Source: Pseudomonas segetis (GTDB lineage Bacteria > Pseudomonadota > Gammaproteobacteria > Pseudomonadales > Pseudomonadaceae). From it: a stretch of DNA of 64,000 nt. Shown here piece by piece: positions 45,539-54,671 of this stretch. The stretch's first letter is position 1, and each line of letters starts with the position of its first letter. The notes under the pieces were generated by a model. The model was not told where the DNA came from and did not search any database. It saw nothing but the letters and a program-made list of their open reading frames with translations. The position numbers and the translations under genes are program-made. The stretch spans positions 1 to 64,000 of the forward strand of contig NZ_FZOG01000004.1 of assembly GCF_900188155.1 (NCBI RefSeq), in the 5' to 3' direction.

Positions 45539-45973
45539 CTACACGCTTTTTTTGCTGGGAACATACTTGAAAAGGGTAAAAACCTTTAGAGCCTCCGATA
45601 ACAGCAGCAAGCCAAGCGTAATAGCAATGCTACGGGAACCTTGAGGGCCTAGCACGCCTAAGGTTATCAGTGAAACCGAAGGCACATAATAAATAAGCCT
45701 TAATGGAATTTGGCAATAATAAAACCATTTGAACCCGGGCTTGCGCGCCAGCAATAAAAGCGCACTGACGACAATCGATGCCTGCAACACCCACATAAAC
45801 ATCACATAAATATTAACAACAGCACCCTGCTCCGACAGCACCCGAAGTGTTTCAGTAAAGTCAGTCACATAAGGTATGCGATGTTCAGAAAGGCTAGTCA
45901 CGACAAAGCGAGCCACATAAAAAGCATCAAATGCGCCCCACACCAACAGAACTCGATCTTGCCTGGCCAACAA
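45539..45973 (-). CDS. Small membrane protein, possible second immunity protein
   Basis: This 144-residue protein has four predicted membrane helices (about 8-28, 52-75, 84-104 and 112-132) and a short basic tail (YVPSKKSV). The best start is TTG 45973 with GGAG at 8 bases. I do not recognise the family. It is AT-richer than its neighbours, like the gene upstream, and lies on the strand of the vgrG-effector operon after a 202-bp gap. Immunity to a membrane-acting effector is a reasonable guess from place and topology only. Confidence 0.6.
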   Translation of the reverse strand: MLARQDRVLLVWGAFDAFYVARFVVTSLSEHRIPYVTDFTETLRVLSEQGAVVNIYVMFMWVLQASIVVSALLLLARKPGFKWFYYCQIPLRLIYYVPSVSLITLGVLGPQGSRSIAITLGLLLLSEALKVFTLFKYVPSKKSV

Positions 45974-46175
45974 AAAACACGCTCCTTATCAATCAGTATT
46001 GCAGAGCGATCTCAATTTATATTCGTAGCGGTTAAAATGAACCAATTATTCAACCGGGGTAACGCGCGAAAATGCCATAGAGCGCAGCCTGAAAACAAGA
46101 ATCAGTAGAATGGCCAAACCAAGCCTTTCCATTGCAGGAATTATACCCAGTCAACACAGCAACTGACTGGATTCC

Positions 46176-46916
46176 TTATGTTTGCAGCACATCAATTTTA
46201 CCAACCGTATACGGCACTTCAGGTCGCAGCCGTTGCTGGATAAGATCATTAACTTCTTGCTTTATTTTTTTATCGAAGAAAACATACATCCGCCCTCTTC
46301 CTAGTTCTTTCTGCCCTTCCCTAACCGCCAGATACAATAGCTCTATCATTGTTCTATTTGTACCCAATGTCATCTCTGTTATCTCAGAGAACTTGAAAAA
46401 CCTATGGTAATAATCAGACTGCATTTCCTGGTAGTTTTTAGAATTCAACATCATCCAAGACATCAGCCCTATCGCCCCTGGCCCCAGTATCCCAGCGAGC
46501 AGTGCCGAAGGGTTATCACCGGCCAGACAGATCACCACCAGTGCAGCTATACCCATAAACCAGTTAAGCCCCACCAGCATCCAGCGAGGAAAGTCTTTCC
46601 AATTGCAGCACTCGATGCCTGACTCTGACAATCGATAGGCGAAATTTATTCGTTGATGGGTCATGGAAGCAGTTGCAAGCACAACCGCCAAAAATGTCAA
46701 TACCGCCCCGACGATTCTAATTGTTTGGTCAATAAATTCCGGGCTATACATAAAATATGCAAGACATAAAGCCACTGTAAAAAAAAACCAAAAAATCAGA
46801 TTCGCCACAAACGTATTATAGCTTCTTGCTCTTATTGTCCAGCTGATCAGCTCAGGCTCATGTGCATATTCCCATGTAAGCCGATCAGGAATAACAGGAG
46901 GTTTAATTAAATTCAT
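46176..46916 (-). CDS. Membrane protein, candidate immunity protein of the VasX-like effector
   Basis: This 246-residue protein with four hydrophobic helices in two pairs (about 40-58, 66-84, 115-133 and 138-156) has cytoplasmic N- and C-terminal parts. It starts 16 bases downstream of the effector stop on the same strand (ATG 46916). Sequence is distinctly AT-rich compared with the effector, a common trait of horizontally exchanged immunity genes. Inner-membrane location fits protection from a pore-forming toxin, as TsiV2 protects from VasX. I recognise no family; the function is inferred. Confidence 0.7.
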   Translation of the reverse strand: MNLIKPPVIPDRLTWEYAHEPELISWTIRARSYNTFVANLIFWFFFTVALCLAYFMYSPEFIDQTIRIVGAVLTFLAVVLATASMTHQRINFAYRLSESGIECCNWKDFPRWMLVGLNWFMGIAALVVICLAGDNPSALLAGILGPGAIGLMSWMMLNSKNYQEMQSDYYHRFFKFSEITEMTLGTNRTMIELLYLAVREGQKELGRGRMYVFFDKKIKQEVNDLIQQRLRPEVPYTVGKIDVLQT

Positions 46917-46931
46917 CACAACTCATTTTTA

Positions 46932-49900
46932 TCAATTAGGGACAGGCAGCGTTAACTGTTGCGTTGAGTGCCTTGCCAATACAAGCTCTTTATTTAACGC
47001 TGCTTCAAAGGCGTTATTTTGTCGATCGGCCTGCTTAGCTGAAGTACTTATGGCCAGTTGCAATATATAGCCACGACCGCCTTTACGCTGCAAAACTTCA
47101 GGTGGATAAGTCACCTCCAGTTCTAGCACCGGGCTTCTAAGCGATGTATCGATCCAGGCTTGCCAGAGGCGATGCGTGTCTTCGTCGTTATAACGGTAGT
47201 CCGCAGGCAGTGTATTACCGCCTTCGGTTGTAGGCAGCGTTTGAAAGGTTTTAGGGTCGGCCCAGAAACCATTAAGAAACTGCTCGCTGTACCCAGCAGG
47301 AGTGGCGCGCAAGGTATCGTCAGTAAACCAATGGGTATCGACCATTGCCGGTTGCAACATGACATCATGGCCAGCAACGAGTTTGGGCAGTAATAGCTGG
47401 AGCCAAAAGCCCTTAGGAGTAGAAACCGACACGCCACCGCCATAGGGCGTACTGTATTGATGAACATCTTCAACTGCACGGCTGACCAAGGTGGGTTGTT
47501 GCAGTGTTTCAACCAGTGCGTTCATCTGCGCGGCATGCCCGGTATCGGTCTCGACCGACCACTCAGGGTTTGGTTCACGCCCCCAGTTGCAATGAAACAA
47601 CCAACGCCTGACGCCTTCACGGTGGGCATTATTGATCATCATCGAAAGAATCAAATACGCCGCCCCAAGCACCGCCAAAAAAATCCCAATTGGCGTAGCC
47701 ATTACCCATGAAAAACCAAAGAAAAAACCAGCTAAAGCGCCTACAAGCTGCACGCCTGCAACTGTCCCCATAACAGCGACAATACCCATTTTTGCATAGA
47801 TCAGCTTCTCTTCTTGCTTACTGGTCGCATTATGAGCATCTTTGTAAAGCTGCCAGGCCTCCAAACCACAGGCGACAGCCCCTAATACGGCCCATGTTGC
47901 AGTGCGTAAAATCAGTGCCTTGGAAAAAGCCGCAAACTCTCCTGCGACAGCTGAACCACCTGCGGTACTAGCCGCAGCGGCTCTGGCCTCGCCAACCCAA
48001 GCACGGTAAGAAGCCTTGGCAACCTTGGTGACTTTTTCATCGAGCGTCGCAGCCATCCCCGCCGCCCGTTCCCACATGGGCGCCACTGCGAAAGTCATCA
48101 TGGCGTTGGCGGTAAAGGCCGCGCTTGAACCCATATTGCGCCACTCATCTGCACTGAAGCTGCCGTCGTTCGCCGCTTGCTTGCTGACACTGTAGAAGTT
48201 CCAGGCGTTAAGCCCAACCAACAAGGCCGGTAGGGATTTACCCAGGTTTTGCCCAACCCAGGCTTTAGCCCGCTGGCTATAAGCGGCGGTGTTGAGTGCT
48301 TTAAGCCGCAACTGGGCAGCGACTTCAGCTTGTCCCAAGTCGCTGAGCAGGATTTGCACCTTGTCCGGCCCCAGGCTGATGCGCCCACCGCCTTGCACCT
48401 TTGCAAAGGTTTCAAGCGGACGTTGCAGGAACAAGGCATTGAGTTCCTCATCCAGTTTATTCAACTGAATACGAGCCGAGCGTTTATCGTGCGCCAGGCC
48501 GGGGCTATAGAGCACCCGCTGCAAAGCTGACTTTTGACGGTTCAAGGGTATTACCTTACGCGTCCAGGCTTGAAACTCGCTTGCATAGTTGGGGTTTTTG
48601 ACCAGTTGCGTCGCACCGGATATTTCCGTGGAGATCAGTACTTGCAGGGCGCTCAGCTTGATTGCATTAACCTCTTTCATTGCAGGTATCAGCAACTGGC
48701 TCAGCCCATGCCAGGCTTCGCTGGCGATATCGTTGGCAACAAGACGCAAGGTGTCGAATGCTTGTTTGGCATCGCTGCTCAGGGCTTTGTAAACCGCTGT
48801 TTTTTGCAGAACGCCGGTATCGAGCACGCCTTTCAGCTCGGCAACCCGCGTAGAGACATTGGTGATGTCGCCCGGTGACGAAGGGTCAAGCAATGGAGAG
48901 CTGCCATCACCCTGGCCTTGATCATCCAGGGAACCTGTCGCGGCAAAGTTGGCAGACACTTGTTTGACCATGGCCTCCAACTCCGGACTGAAGTTGAACA
49001 GAGCCATGCCCAGCAGGTTATCAGGCGCTTTACCCTGCTTTAGCAGCCACTCCTTGCCTGCTTCGCAGCCCGACAAGGCCACATAAACCGCATAGGCGAG
49101 ACCAAGCAGCTCGGCCGATTGCGCAGCATTGCAGCTGTCGTAATAGACCGCCTCGGCATTGGGCTTCAGCGCATTGAGCCAGGTGATCAAGTCATGTTCG
49201 CTACGCTGGCAATGTGCTTGCAGGCGCAGCAGTTGCTGGGTGGTTTCAGCATAGAAGCTGACGACATCTTCAAAAAACACATCCTCGCGCCACTTGCTCT
49301 TGGAGTTCCAATCCTTGAGGGTGGCTTGCCATTGTTGATCGCTGATATGCGCGCCCCATTTGCTGTTGAATGCAGCCTGGGCAGCTTCGGCGATTTGCTG
49401 CGCATCAATGAACCGGGTGTCCGGCATCCCATGCATGCCCTGTGCAATGGGGCTCATGCTGTTACGCAGCGCAGTGGCCTTGTCTTCGGCGCTCAGTCGC
49501 TGGTAGATATCCTTGGCACAATCTGCGCGCTGCACCGGATCTTTTACTGAAGCAGGTGTAAGCGCATCAGTGTCCACACCGCACAGTTGGATTACAGACT
49601 GTGCGCTTTGCAGTTTGTGTTGATGCTGGTTTTCATACAGGCTTTGCTCAGCCAGCCGCCCCATCAGGTTCATGTTGAGGTCTTCTACCAGCGCAAGCGG
49701 ATCGTCAAGCGCAACAAACAGGGCTGTATCCTGGTCTGGCACCTTGCCTCGAACCAGTGCTTCTTCGAATGTCGCCTTGAAAGGCCCGGCGGGCTCATCA
49801 TCTCCAGCTTGAGTCGGCAGCGTGGTGGTCGCGAAAGTAGGCTTTTTCGGCGTTGGCAGAATATCTGCCAGGCTTTCGCCCAGCGCCCTGATAGGGCCGC

Positions 49901-50453
49901 CGTTCGCCACCCGCCCACTCAGGCAAAAGGCCGGCAGGTTGACTTCACGCATCCACTGGCCTTGCTCTTTGGTGCTGCTGCGCATTAGCTCGCAGATTCG
50001 CCATGTCCATTGCACGGGTGAAAAGGCGATGCGTAAACGGCTGCGACGTGGATAAAGCAGGTAAGGCAGGCTTTCACCAGGATTGTTACGCACATCCTGG
50101 TTCAGTTGCTTGTCAGTCCACTTATGGCGGGTGAATTGTTCACCTTTGACTTCATATTCATGAAATGTCTTGTCGATGCTATCCCAGACGTAGACCCAAC
50201 CATCGCGCAATTGACGCAAGGTATAGCTACGGGTCTGCAGCGATGGCAAGGCACCACCCTGCCAATCGCTTGGAAGCGGGTTGGGGCCTTGGTTGGTGCC
50301 TTTTTCTGGGGATTCATCAAGCGCATAACGCACAGGAAAGATCGCGACCTCTCCCGCCATTAATGAACATTGGCCATGAGATAAAGGCGTGTCATCAAAT
50401 GCCTGGTTGCGCTGCGCCTGTTTAATCTGAGGGGTTGTCGCGGGCTGAGTCAT
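46932..50453 (-). CDS. Type VI secretion effector, VasX/BTH_I2691-like
   Basis: This 1173-residue protein has the N-terminal region of VasX-type effectors: a cysteine-containing start (GQCSLMAGEVAIFPVRYALDE, about 27-47) followed by TLRQLRDGWVYVWDS. The middle is helical. Hydrophobic segments cluster late, at about 735-755, 775-790 and 845-940 (GAVACGLEAW; GFFFGFSWVMATPIGIFLAVLG). This fits a colicin-like membrane-permeabilising toxin delivered with VgrG. The ATG overlaps the DUF4123 adaptor gene by four bases (ATGA). It has no signal peptide, as expected for T6SS cargo. Pore formation is inferred from family and topology. Confidence 0.85.
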   Translation of the reverse strand: MTQPATTPQIKQAQRNQAFDDTPLSHGQCSLMAGEVAIFPVRYALDESPEKGTNQGPNPLPSDWQGGALPSLQTRSYTLRQLRDGWVYVWDSIDKTFHEYEVKGEQFTRHKWTDKQLNQDVRNNPGESLPYLLYPRRSRLRIAFSPVQWTWRICELMRSSTKEQGQWMREVNLPAFCLSGRVANGGPIRALGESLADILPTPKKPTFATTTLPTQAGDDEPAGPFKATFEEALVRGKVPDQDTALFVALDDPLALVEDLNMNLMGRLAEQSLYENQHQHKLQSAQSVIQLCGVDTDALTPASVKDPVQRADCAKDIYQRLSAEDKATALRNSMSPIAQGMHGMPDTRFIDAQQIAEAAQAAFNSKWGAHISDQQWQATLKDWNSKSKWREDVFFEDVVSFYAETTQQLLRLQAHCQRSEHDLITWLNALKPNAEAVYYDSCNAAQSAELLGLAYAVYVALSGCEAGKEWLLKQGKAPDNLLGMALFNFSPELEAMVKQVSANFAATGSLDDQGQGDGSSPLLDPSSPGDITNVSTRVAELKGVLDTGVLQKTAVYKALSSDAKQAFDTLRLVANDIASEAWHGLSQLLIPAMKEVNAIKLSALQVLISTEISGATQLVKNPNYASEFQAWTRKVIPLNRQKSALQRVLYSPGLAHDKRSARIQLNKLDEELNALFLQRPLETFAKVQGGGRISLGPDKVQILLSDLGQAEVAAQLRLKALNTAAYSQRAKAWVGQNLGKSLPALLVGLNAWNFYSVSKQAANDGSFSADEWRNMGSSAAFTANAMMTFAVAPMWERAAGMAATLDEKVTKVAKASYRAWVGEARAAAASTAGGSAVAGEFAAFSKALILRTATWAVLGAVACGLEAWQLYKDAHNATSKQEEKLIYAKMGIVAVMGTVAGVQLVGALAGFFFGFSWVMATPIGIFLAVLGAAYLILSMMINNAHREGVRRWLFHCNWGREPNPEWSVETDTGHAAQMNALVETLQQPTLVSRAVEDVHQYSTPYGGGVSVSTPKGFWLQLLLPKLVAGHDVMLQPAMVDTHWFTDDTLRATPAGYSEQFLNGFWADPKTFQTLPTTEGGNTLPADYRYNDEDTHRLWQAWIDTSLRSPVLELEVTYPPEVLQRKGGRGYILQLAISTSAKQADRQNNAFEAALNKELVLARHSTQQLTLPVPN

Positions 50454-51331
50454 GACACGTCCTTGTTAAATTCAATCGCCAAACAGTCGTTGTCCATCTG
50501 CTGGATCCGCATTTCAGGGGCAAGTTTGAGTGCTTCCGGAGTACGTTCCAGCCATTGCTGGTAGGGCCCATTGGCTCGCAGCGTGAAACCCTCGCCCCAA
50601 CGCAGGCTGTACTCGACCCAAATGGCCAGGCTACGCTCGGTGGCCAAACCCCAGGCTTGTGCCTCGTTGAGACGCTGATCAAACCAATACGTTCGTTGTT
50701 CAGGGGAGATTTGAGCGAGCAACTGTGGATAGTGTTGCTGGAGCATCTCGTTGAGTCGCTCCATAAAACGCCAGCGCGCTGCGCTATCGAGCGCGTCCAG
50801 CTGCTCCTGGCCTAGCAGGGCATTGTGTTCCTTCCAGTTTTGCGCGGGTTCAGTGCGAGTGAAGCGCTGCCAGGCAATGGGCGCCGCCGGTTCCCAACTG
50901 TGATCAAAAACGGGGGTCGACCAGGCTTCGATTGGCCCCAGCAGGCTGTTTAGCTGCTGCTGGGGATAACTGGCGAGCCAATGCTGAGCCACCAACGGGT
51001 CGGCAAAACGCAATAAACCCTCGCCGCCCAATACGTCAGGCGGGCTGATCAAATGACGCAAATGATCGGCCAGGGTTTGAATCGGCGCTGAAGACGAAAG
51101 AAAACAGGCATCTTGTAACTCCATTGCCCGTGCAGCCCATTCGTCAATGAGGCGACGCCCTCCGTTTGCGCAGACCAAAATAGGCCCAATGTCGTGCAAC
51201 TCAGCCCAACGGGTACCAATGTACAGAGGCTGGATATCCAGCGCCTCGCCACGCTGATAAAGCGTAACCAGCGCGTCAGGGTTTATCACACCATCAACTA
51301 AAAGGTAATTGGCCTCTACAAAGGTAGTCAC
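50450..51331 (-). CDS. DUF4123 type VI effector adaptor (Tap/TEC family)
   Basis: DUF4123 proteins load a specific effector onto its cognate VgrG tip. This one is 293 residues, from GTG 51331 overlapping the vgrG stop by four bases (GTGA). Family features are the N-terminal YLLVDGVINPDAL strand, RWAELHDIGPILV, and LLRFADPLVAQHWL in the middle. The C-terminal half is helical with a Trp-rich segment. The vgrG-DUF4123-effector order, all with 4-bp overlaps, makes the partner assignment firm. Confidence 0.9.
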   Translation of the reverse strand: MTTFVEANYLLVDGVINPDALVTLYQRGEALDIQPLYIGTRWAELHDIGPILVCANGGRRLIDEWAARAMELQDACFLSSSAPIQTLADHLRHLISPPDVLGGEGLLRFADPLVAQHWLASYPQQQLNSLLGPIEAWSTPVFDHSWEPAAPIAWQRFTRTEPAQNWKEHNALLGQEQLDALDSAARWRFMERLNEMLQQHYPQLLAQISPEQRTYWFDQRLNEAQAWGLATERSLAIWVEYSLRWGEGFTLRANGPYQQWLERTPEALKLAPEMRIQQMDNDCLAIEFNKDVS

Positions 51332-53358
51332 GCAGCGCCTTCCTCAGCCGCCTTTTCACAAATCGCGCAGCGCGGGGCCTTGCGCATCAAGGCCCGACGC
51401 TGTGCAGGCACTAGCAATTCCCCCGGCACGGCCTGGTCTGCCGGCTGGCCGATGTTAGGCAGTAGCAAGGCAATCCCGGAGCCAACGCCCGGGGCGCCGC
51501 CGGAGTTGATCTTGATGGTCGCGCCGCTGAAGGTAATGCCGCTTGGGTCGACTTTGACAAAGCTGCCACCGCCTTTGGCGGTCAGCTCCATGCCTGCATC
51601 GATAACGACCTTGCTGCCCGCGTAATAGTGGATTTCGGTACCGGCTTCGACGAACTGGCCCACACCTATTTTTGCATGTTGAGTCACGCCGACATTCAGG
51701 TGATCGCTGGCGTCGACCGCAGTCTTGCGGTCTAAGTGGGTCATGCGGTGTTCTTTGGCCTTGAACTCGCTGTAGCTGTTGGCTTCGACTGTGTCGTGGC
51801 GCTCGTTGCCAACATGGATTTTCTGGTCGTTTTCGACCCGCTGATCCCAATCGCGCTGGGCGTGGACGAAGATTTGCTCCTGACCGGCCTTATCCTCGAT
51901 GCGCAGTTCATTGAACCCGGCGCCACCAAGGCTGCTGTTGGTTTTGAAGGTGCTTCGGGTTTTGTTTTCAGGCAGTGCATAAGGTACGGCGTGTTCCTTG
52001 TGATACAGGCAACCGCTGACAATGGGTTGATCGGGATCGCCCTCGAAGAAGCTCACCAACACTTCCATGCCGATGCGCGGGATGGTCACCGCGCCATAAG
52101 CATTGCCTGCCCAACTGTTACTCACGCGCAACCAGCAACTGGTTTGCTCATCGGCCTGACCGACGCGGTCCCAGAAGAACTGAACCTTGACCCGGCCGTA
52201 TTCGTCGCAATGAATCTCTTCGCCCTGGGGGCCGGTGACAATCGCCCGCTGCGCGCCTTGGACCTTGGCTTTGCGGTGTTTGAGCGGCGGACGGAAGGTG
52301 ATGTCCCAGGGCGTGGCGACAAAGCTGTTGCGATAGCCCTGGGTGAAGCCGTCTTCTGCCTTTACATCGCTGCTGACCGACTCCTCAAGCACCTGTGGCT
52401 GGCGCCCTTGGTGCTCGACGCTGTGGATCAGCCACAAATCGTTGTATTGCGCACGCGGATGGTTGCTCAAGCTCAGGAAACTGCCGCTGAGCAGGCTTGC
52501 ATCACTGCGTCCAGCCGCTATTTCATAACCGGTACGCAAGCGCTCCAATGCGCGTTTGGCCAGGTGCTTGCCGCGCGCACGCTCGGTAAAGCGCCCCGGA
52601 TATTCATAGACTTCCAACTCGGGCAGGAACTCGGCCTTGTATTCACCATCGAGGGTCAGCTTGGGCTTTTCGAAGTTGTAGTCACGAAAGCTGGCCGCGC
52701 TGCTGCGGGTTTCCAAGGTGACCAACAGCGACTTGACCACCGCATTGGCCGCCGCCATACCACTGTCGGGGTGATAGGCCAGCGGCGCCAATGTGGGAAA
52801 TACGGTTTGGTCATCGCCAAACACCAGCACATGGCTGTCGGCGCTGTGCTGGAAGTGGAAACTGATGCCTTCTTCTTCGCACAGGCGCTGAATAAAGTGC
52901 AGGTCGGTTTCATTGTATTGCACGCGATACTCGCGCTCAGGGTAGACGTACGAGCCAAGCTGGAAGCGATAGGCATCCGCTTGAATCCCGTTTTTGTTGA
53001 GCACGTCGCTGATGATTTGCTGCACGGTCATGTGCTGGAAAATGCGTTGGTCGACGCTGTGCATCAAATAGGCGAGTTGCGGCATGAGGCTGATGCGATA
53101 ACGGGTCAGGCGCTTGCCGGAATCCCCTTGCTGCGCTGAATAAACAACCCCATGAACGCCCTTCTGCTCAGGCCCAAAGCTCAGGTAGGCGGGCTGATTG
53201 ATCAGGCTGTCGAGGTCAAGATCAGGCGTTTCGCTCACCAGTTCTATATCAAACTGATACAGTTCGTTAAGTGCTTCCGAGCCATCGAACTTGAGTACTT
53301 GCAAGTCTGAGTTAAAACCTGAAACCGTCAGCGAAATATGCGCCTGATTGGCATCCAT
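51328..53358 (-). CDS. vgrG: VgrG, type VI secretion tip protein
   Basis: VgrG trimers form the spike of the T6SS tube. The 676-residue protein has gp27-like and gp5-like parts (YRISLMPQLAYL, IPRIGMEVLVSFFEGDPDQPIV), then a DUF2345 beta-helix (NVGVTQHAKIGVG to VKVDPSGITFSGATIKINSGG). It ends in an approximately 50-residue tail with a CAIC pair near the C-terminus. The tail probably recruits the DUF4123 adaptor. GGAGG precedes the ATG. No other T6SS structural gene is in the window, so this is an orphan vgrG island served by an apparatus encoded elsewhere. Confidence 0.95.
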   Translation of the reverse strand: MDANQAHISLTVSGFNSDLQVLKFDGSEALNELYQFDIELVSETPDLDLDSLINQPAYLSFGPEQKGVHGVVYSAQQGDSGKRLTRYRISLMPQLAYLMHSVDQRIFQHMTVQQIISDVLNKNGIQADAYRFQLGSYVYPEREYRVQYNETDLHFIQRLCEEEGISFHFQHSADSHVLVFGDDQTVFPTLAPLAYHPDSGMAAANAVVKSLLVTLETRSSAASFRDYNFEKPKLTLDGEYKAEFLPELEVYEYPGRFTERARGKHLAKRALERLRTGYEIAAGRSDASLLSGSFLSLSNHPRAQYNDLWLIHSVEHQGRQPQVLEESVSSDVKAEDGFTQGYRNSFVATPWDITFRPPLKHRKAKVQGAQRAIVTGPQGEEIHCDEYGRVKVQFFWDRVGQADEQTSCWLRVSNSWAGNAYGAVTIPRIGMEVLVSFFEGDPDQPIVSGCLYHKEHAVPYALPENKTRSTFKTNSSLGGAGFNELRIEDKAGQEQIFVHAQRDWDQRVENDQKIHVGNERHDTVEANSYSEFKAKEHRMTHLDRKTAVDASDHLNVGVTQHAKIGVGQFVEAGTEIHYYAGSKVVIDAGMELTAKGGGSFVKVDPSGITFSGATIKINSGGAPGVGSGIALLLPNIGQPADQAVPGELLVPAQRRALMRKAPRCAICEKAAEEGAA

Positions 53359-53619
53359 CGTGCCTAGCCTCCGTCCATGGGTTGTCTGAGAGGCTCAAGA
53401 GTGCCGCACCCAGCGCTGTAGGACAATGCTTAGGTGCAATTAGCTTGCGACAGATCACCAATATCCATGAAAAACACATCCAACGGACACTAGATCTCCA
53501 AGGAACCGCTGGGAACGGTAGCCAGCGCAGTCGTTTCCAGAGGTTCGCTAAATGCTTGATTGTTGGGCTAAGGTACTGCTCAGATACTTCAAGCTTCGTA
53601 AACCAAAGGAATTCCCTAG

Positions 53620-54570
53620 ATGGCAGGCAGTAGCCTTTTAACCCTTTTAGATGACATCGCAACCGTGCTCGACGATGTGTCGTTGATGACCAAGGTTGCA
53701 GCCAAGAAAACCGCTGGCGTCCTGGGCGACGACCTGGCGCTCAATGCCCAGCAGGTTACTGGCGTGCGAGCCGACCGGGAACTGCCGGTGGTGTGGGCGG
53801 TTGCCAAGGGCTCACTGCGCAACAAGTTGATTCTGGTGCCTGCAGCCCTGGTCATCAGCGCCCTCGCGCCCTGGGCGGTTACACCGCTGTTGATGCTCGG
53901 TGGCGCCTTCCTGTGTTTTGAAGGCTTCGAGAAACTGGCCCACAAGTTTTTGCACTCCAAGGAAGAGGACCAGCAAGAAAAAGCCGAATTGCTTGAAGCG
54001 GCGAGCAAATCGCCTGAGCAAGTCAAAGCATTCGAGCGAGAAAAAATCGGCGGGGCCATTCGCACAGACTTTATTCTTTCAGCAGAAATTATTGCGATTA
54101 CCCTGGGCACAGTCACCGGGGCGCCAATGACGCAACAAATCATAGTGGTCTCGGGCATTGCGTTGGTGATGACTATTGGCGTTTATGGGTTGGTCGCAGG
54201 CATCGTCAAACTGGATGACGCCGGGCTCTATTTGAACGAACGCCAAGGCGAAGGTTTGTTCACACGTGCTACGCGCAGTTTTGGCCGGGGTATCTTGTTC
54301 ACAGCCCCTTACCTGATGAAGAGCCTGTCGGTGATAGGCACCGCCGCAATGTTCCTGGTCGGCGGCGGCATCCTTACCCACGGCGTGCCTGCGGTGCATC
54401 ACTGGATAGAGCAGGCATCCGAGCACCTGGCCACCAGCTCTGGCTTGGAGTTGATGGGCAGTGCAGCGCCTGTGCTGCTAAACGGCGTAGCGGGCATTAT
54501 CGCGGGTGCGATCGCGCTCGTGGTTGTGACGCTGGGGAGCAAGCTCTGGAAGGCGGTCAAAGGCTCATAA
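53620..54570 (+). CDS. DUF808 (YedI-like) membrane protein
   Basis: This 316-residue inner-membrane protein of the DUF808/YedI family has unknown function. Family segments are [43 protein letters not shown] cut short as [14 protein letters not shown] at the N-terminus, then [17 protein letters not shown] and [10 protein letters not shown]. About six to seven hydrophobic helices are visible. It is divergent from vgrG across 261 bp and not obviously part of the T6SS module. Confidence 0.88.
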   Translation: MAGSSLLTLLDDIATVLDDVSLMTKVAAKKTAGVLGDDLALNAQQVTGVRADRELPVVWAVAKGSLRNKLILVPAALVISALAPWAVTPLLMLGGAFLCFEGFEKLAHKFLHSKEEDQQEKAELLEAASKSPEQVKAFEREKIGGAIRTDFILSAEIIAITLGTVTGAPMTQQIIVVSGIALVMTIGVYGLVAGIVKLDDAGLYLNERQGEGLFTRATRSFGRGILFTAPYLMKSLSVIGTAAMFLVGGGILTHGVPAVHHWIEQASEHLATSSGLELMGSAAPVLLNGVAGIIAGAIALVVVTLGSKLWKAVKGS

Positions 54571-54594
54571 GTTGTATCGCCTACTGACATTTGT

Positions 54595-54624
54595 AGGGCG
54601 GGCAACGCGAAGCTTGCCCGCCCT
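54595..54624. repeat. Dispersed intergenic repeat, copy 3, as a hairpin
   Basis: An 11-bp inverted repeat (AGGGCGGGCAA with TTGCCCGCCCT) has an 8-base loop. Its core CAACGCGAAGCTTGCCC (54603-54619) is the element also found at 15166-15186 and 22511-22531. It sits between the convergent DUF808 and mscS genes and could terminate both. Confidence 0.72.
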
Positions 54625-54671
54625 TGTTCAACCGGCTGAAAGGCCAATAGGCCGCTACACCCAGGCTGGAT

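Noticed and set aside
46932..50453. Rhs/YD-repeat toxin
   Set aside because: No YD repeats or RhsA core. The N-terminus and late hydrophobic segments fit the VasX-type family instead.
51736..53139. A 467-codon open frame antisense to vgrG
   Set aside because: It mirrors the real vgrG frame, has no family resemblance or Shine-Dalgarno, and arises from the GC-rich codon pattern of the sense gene.
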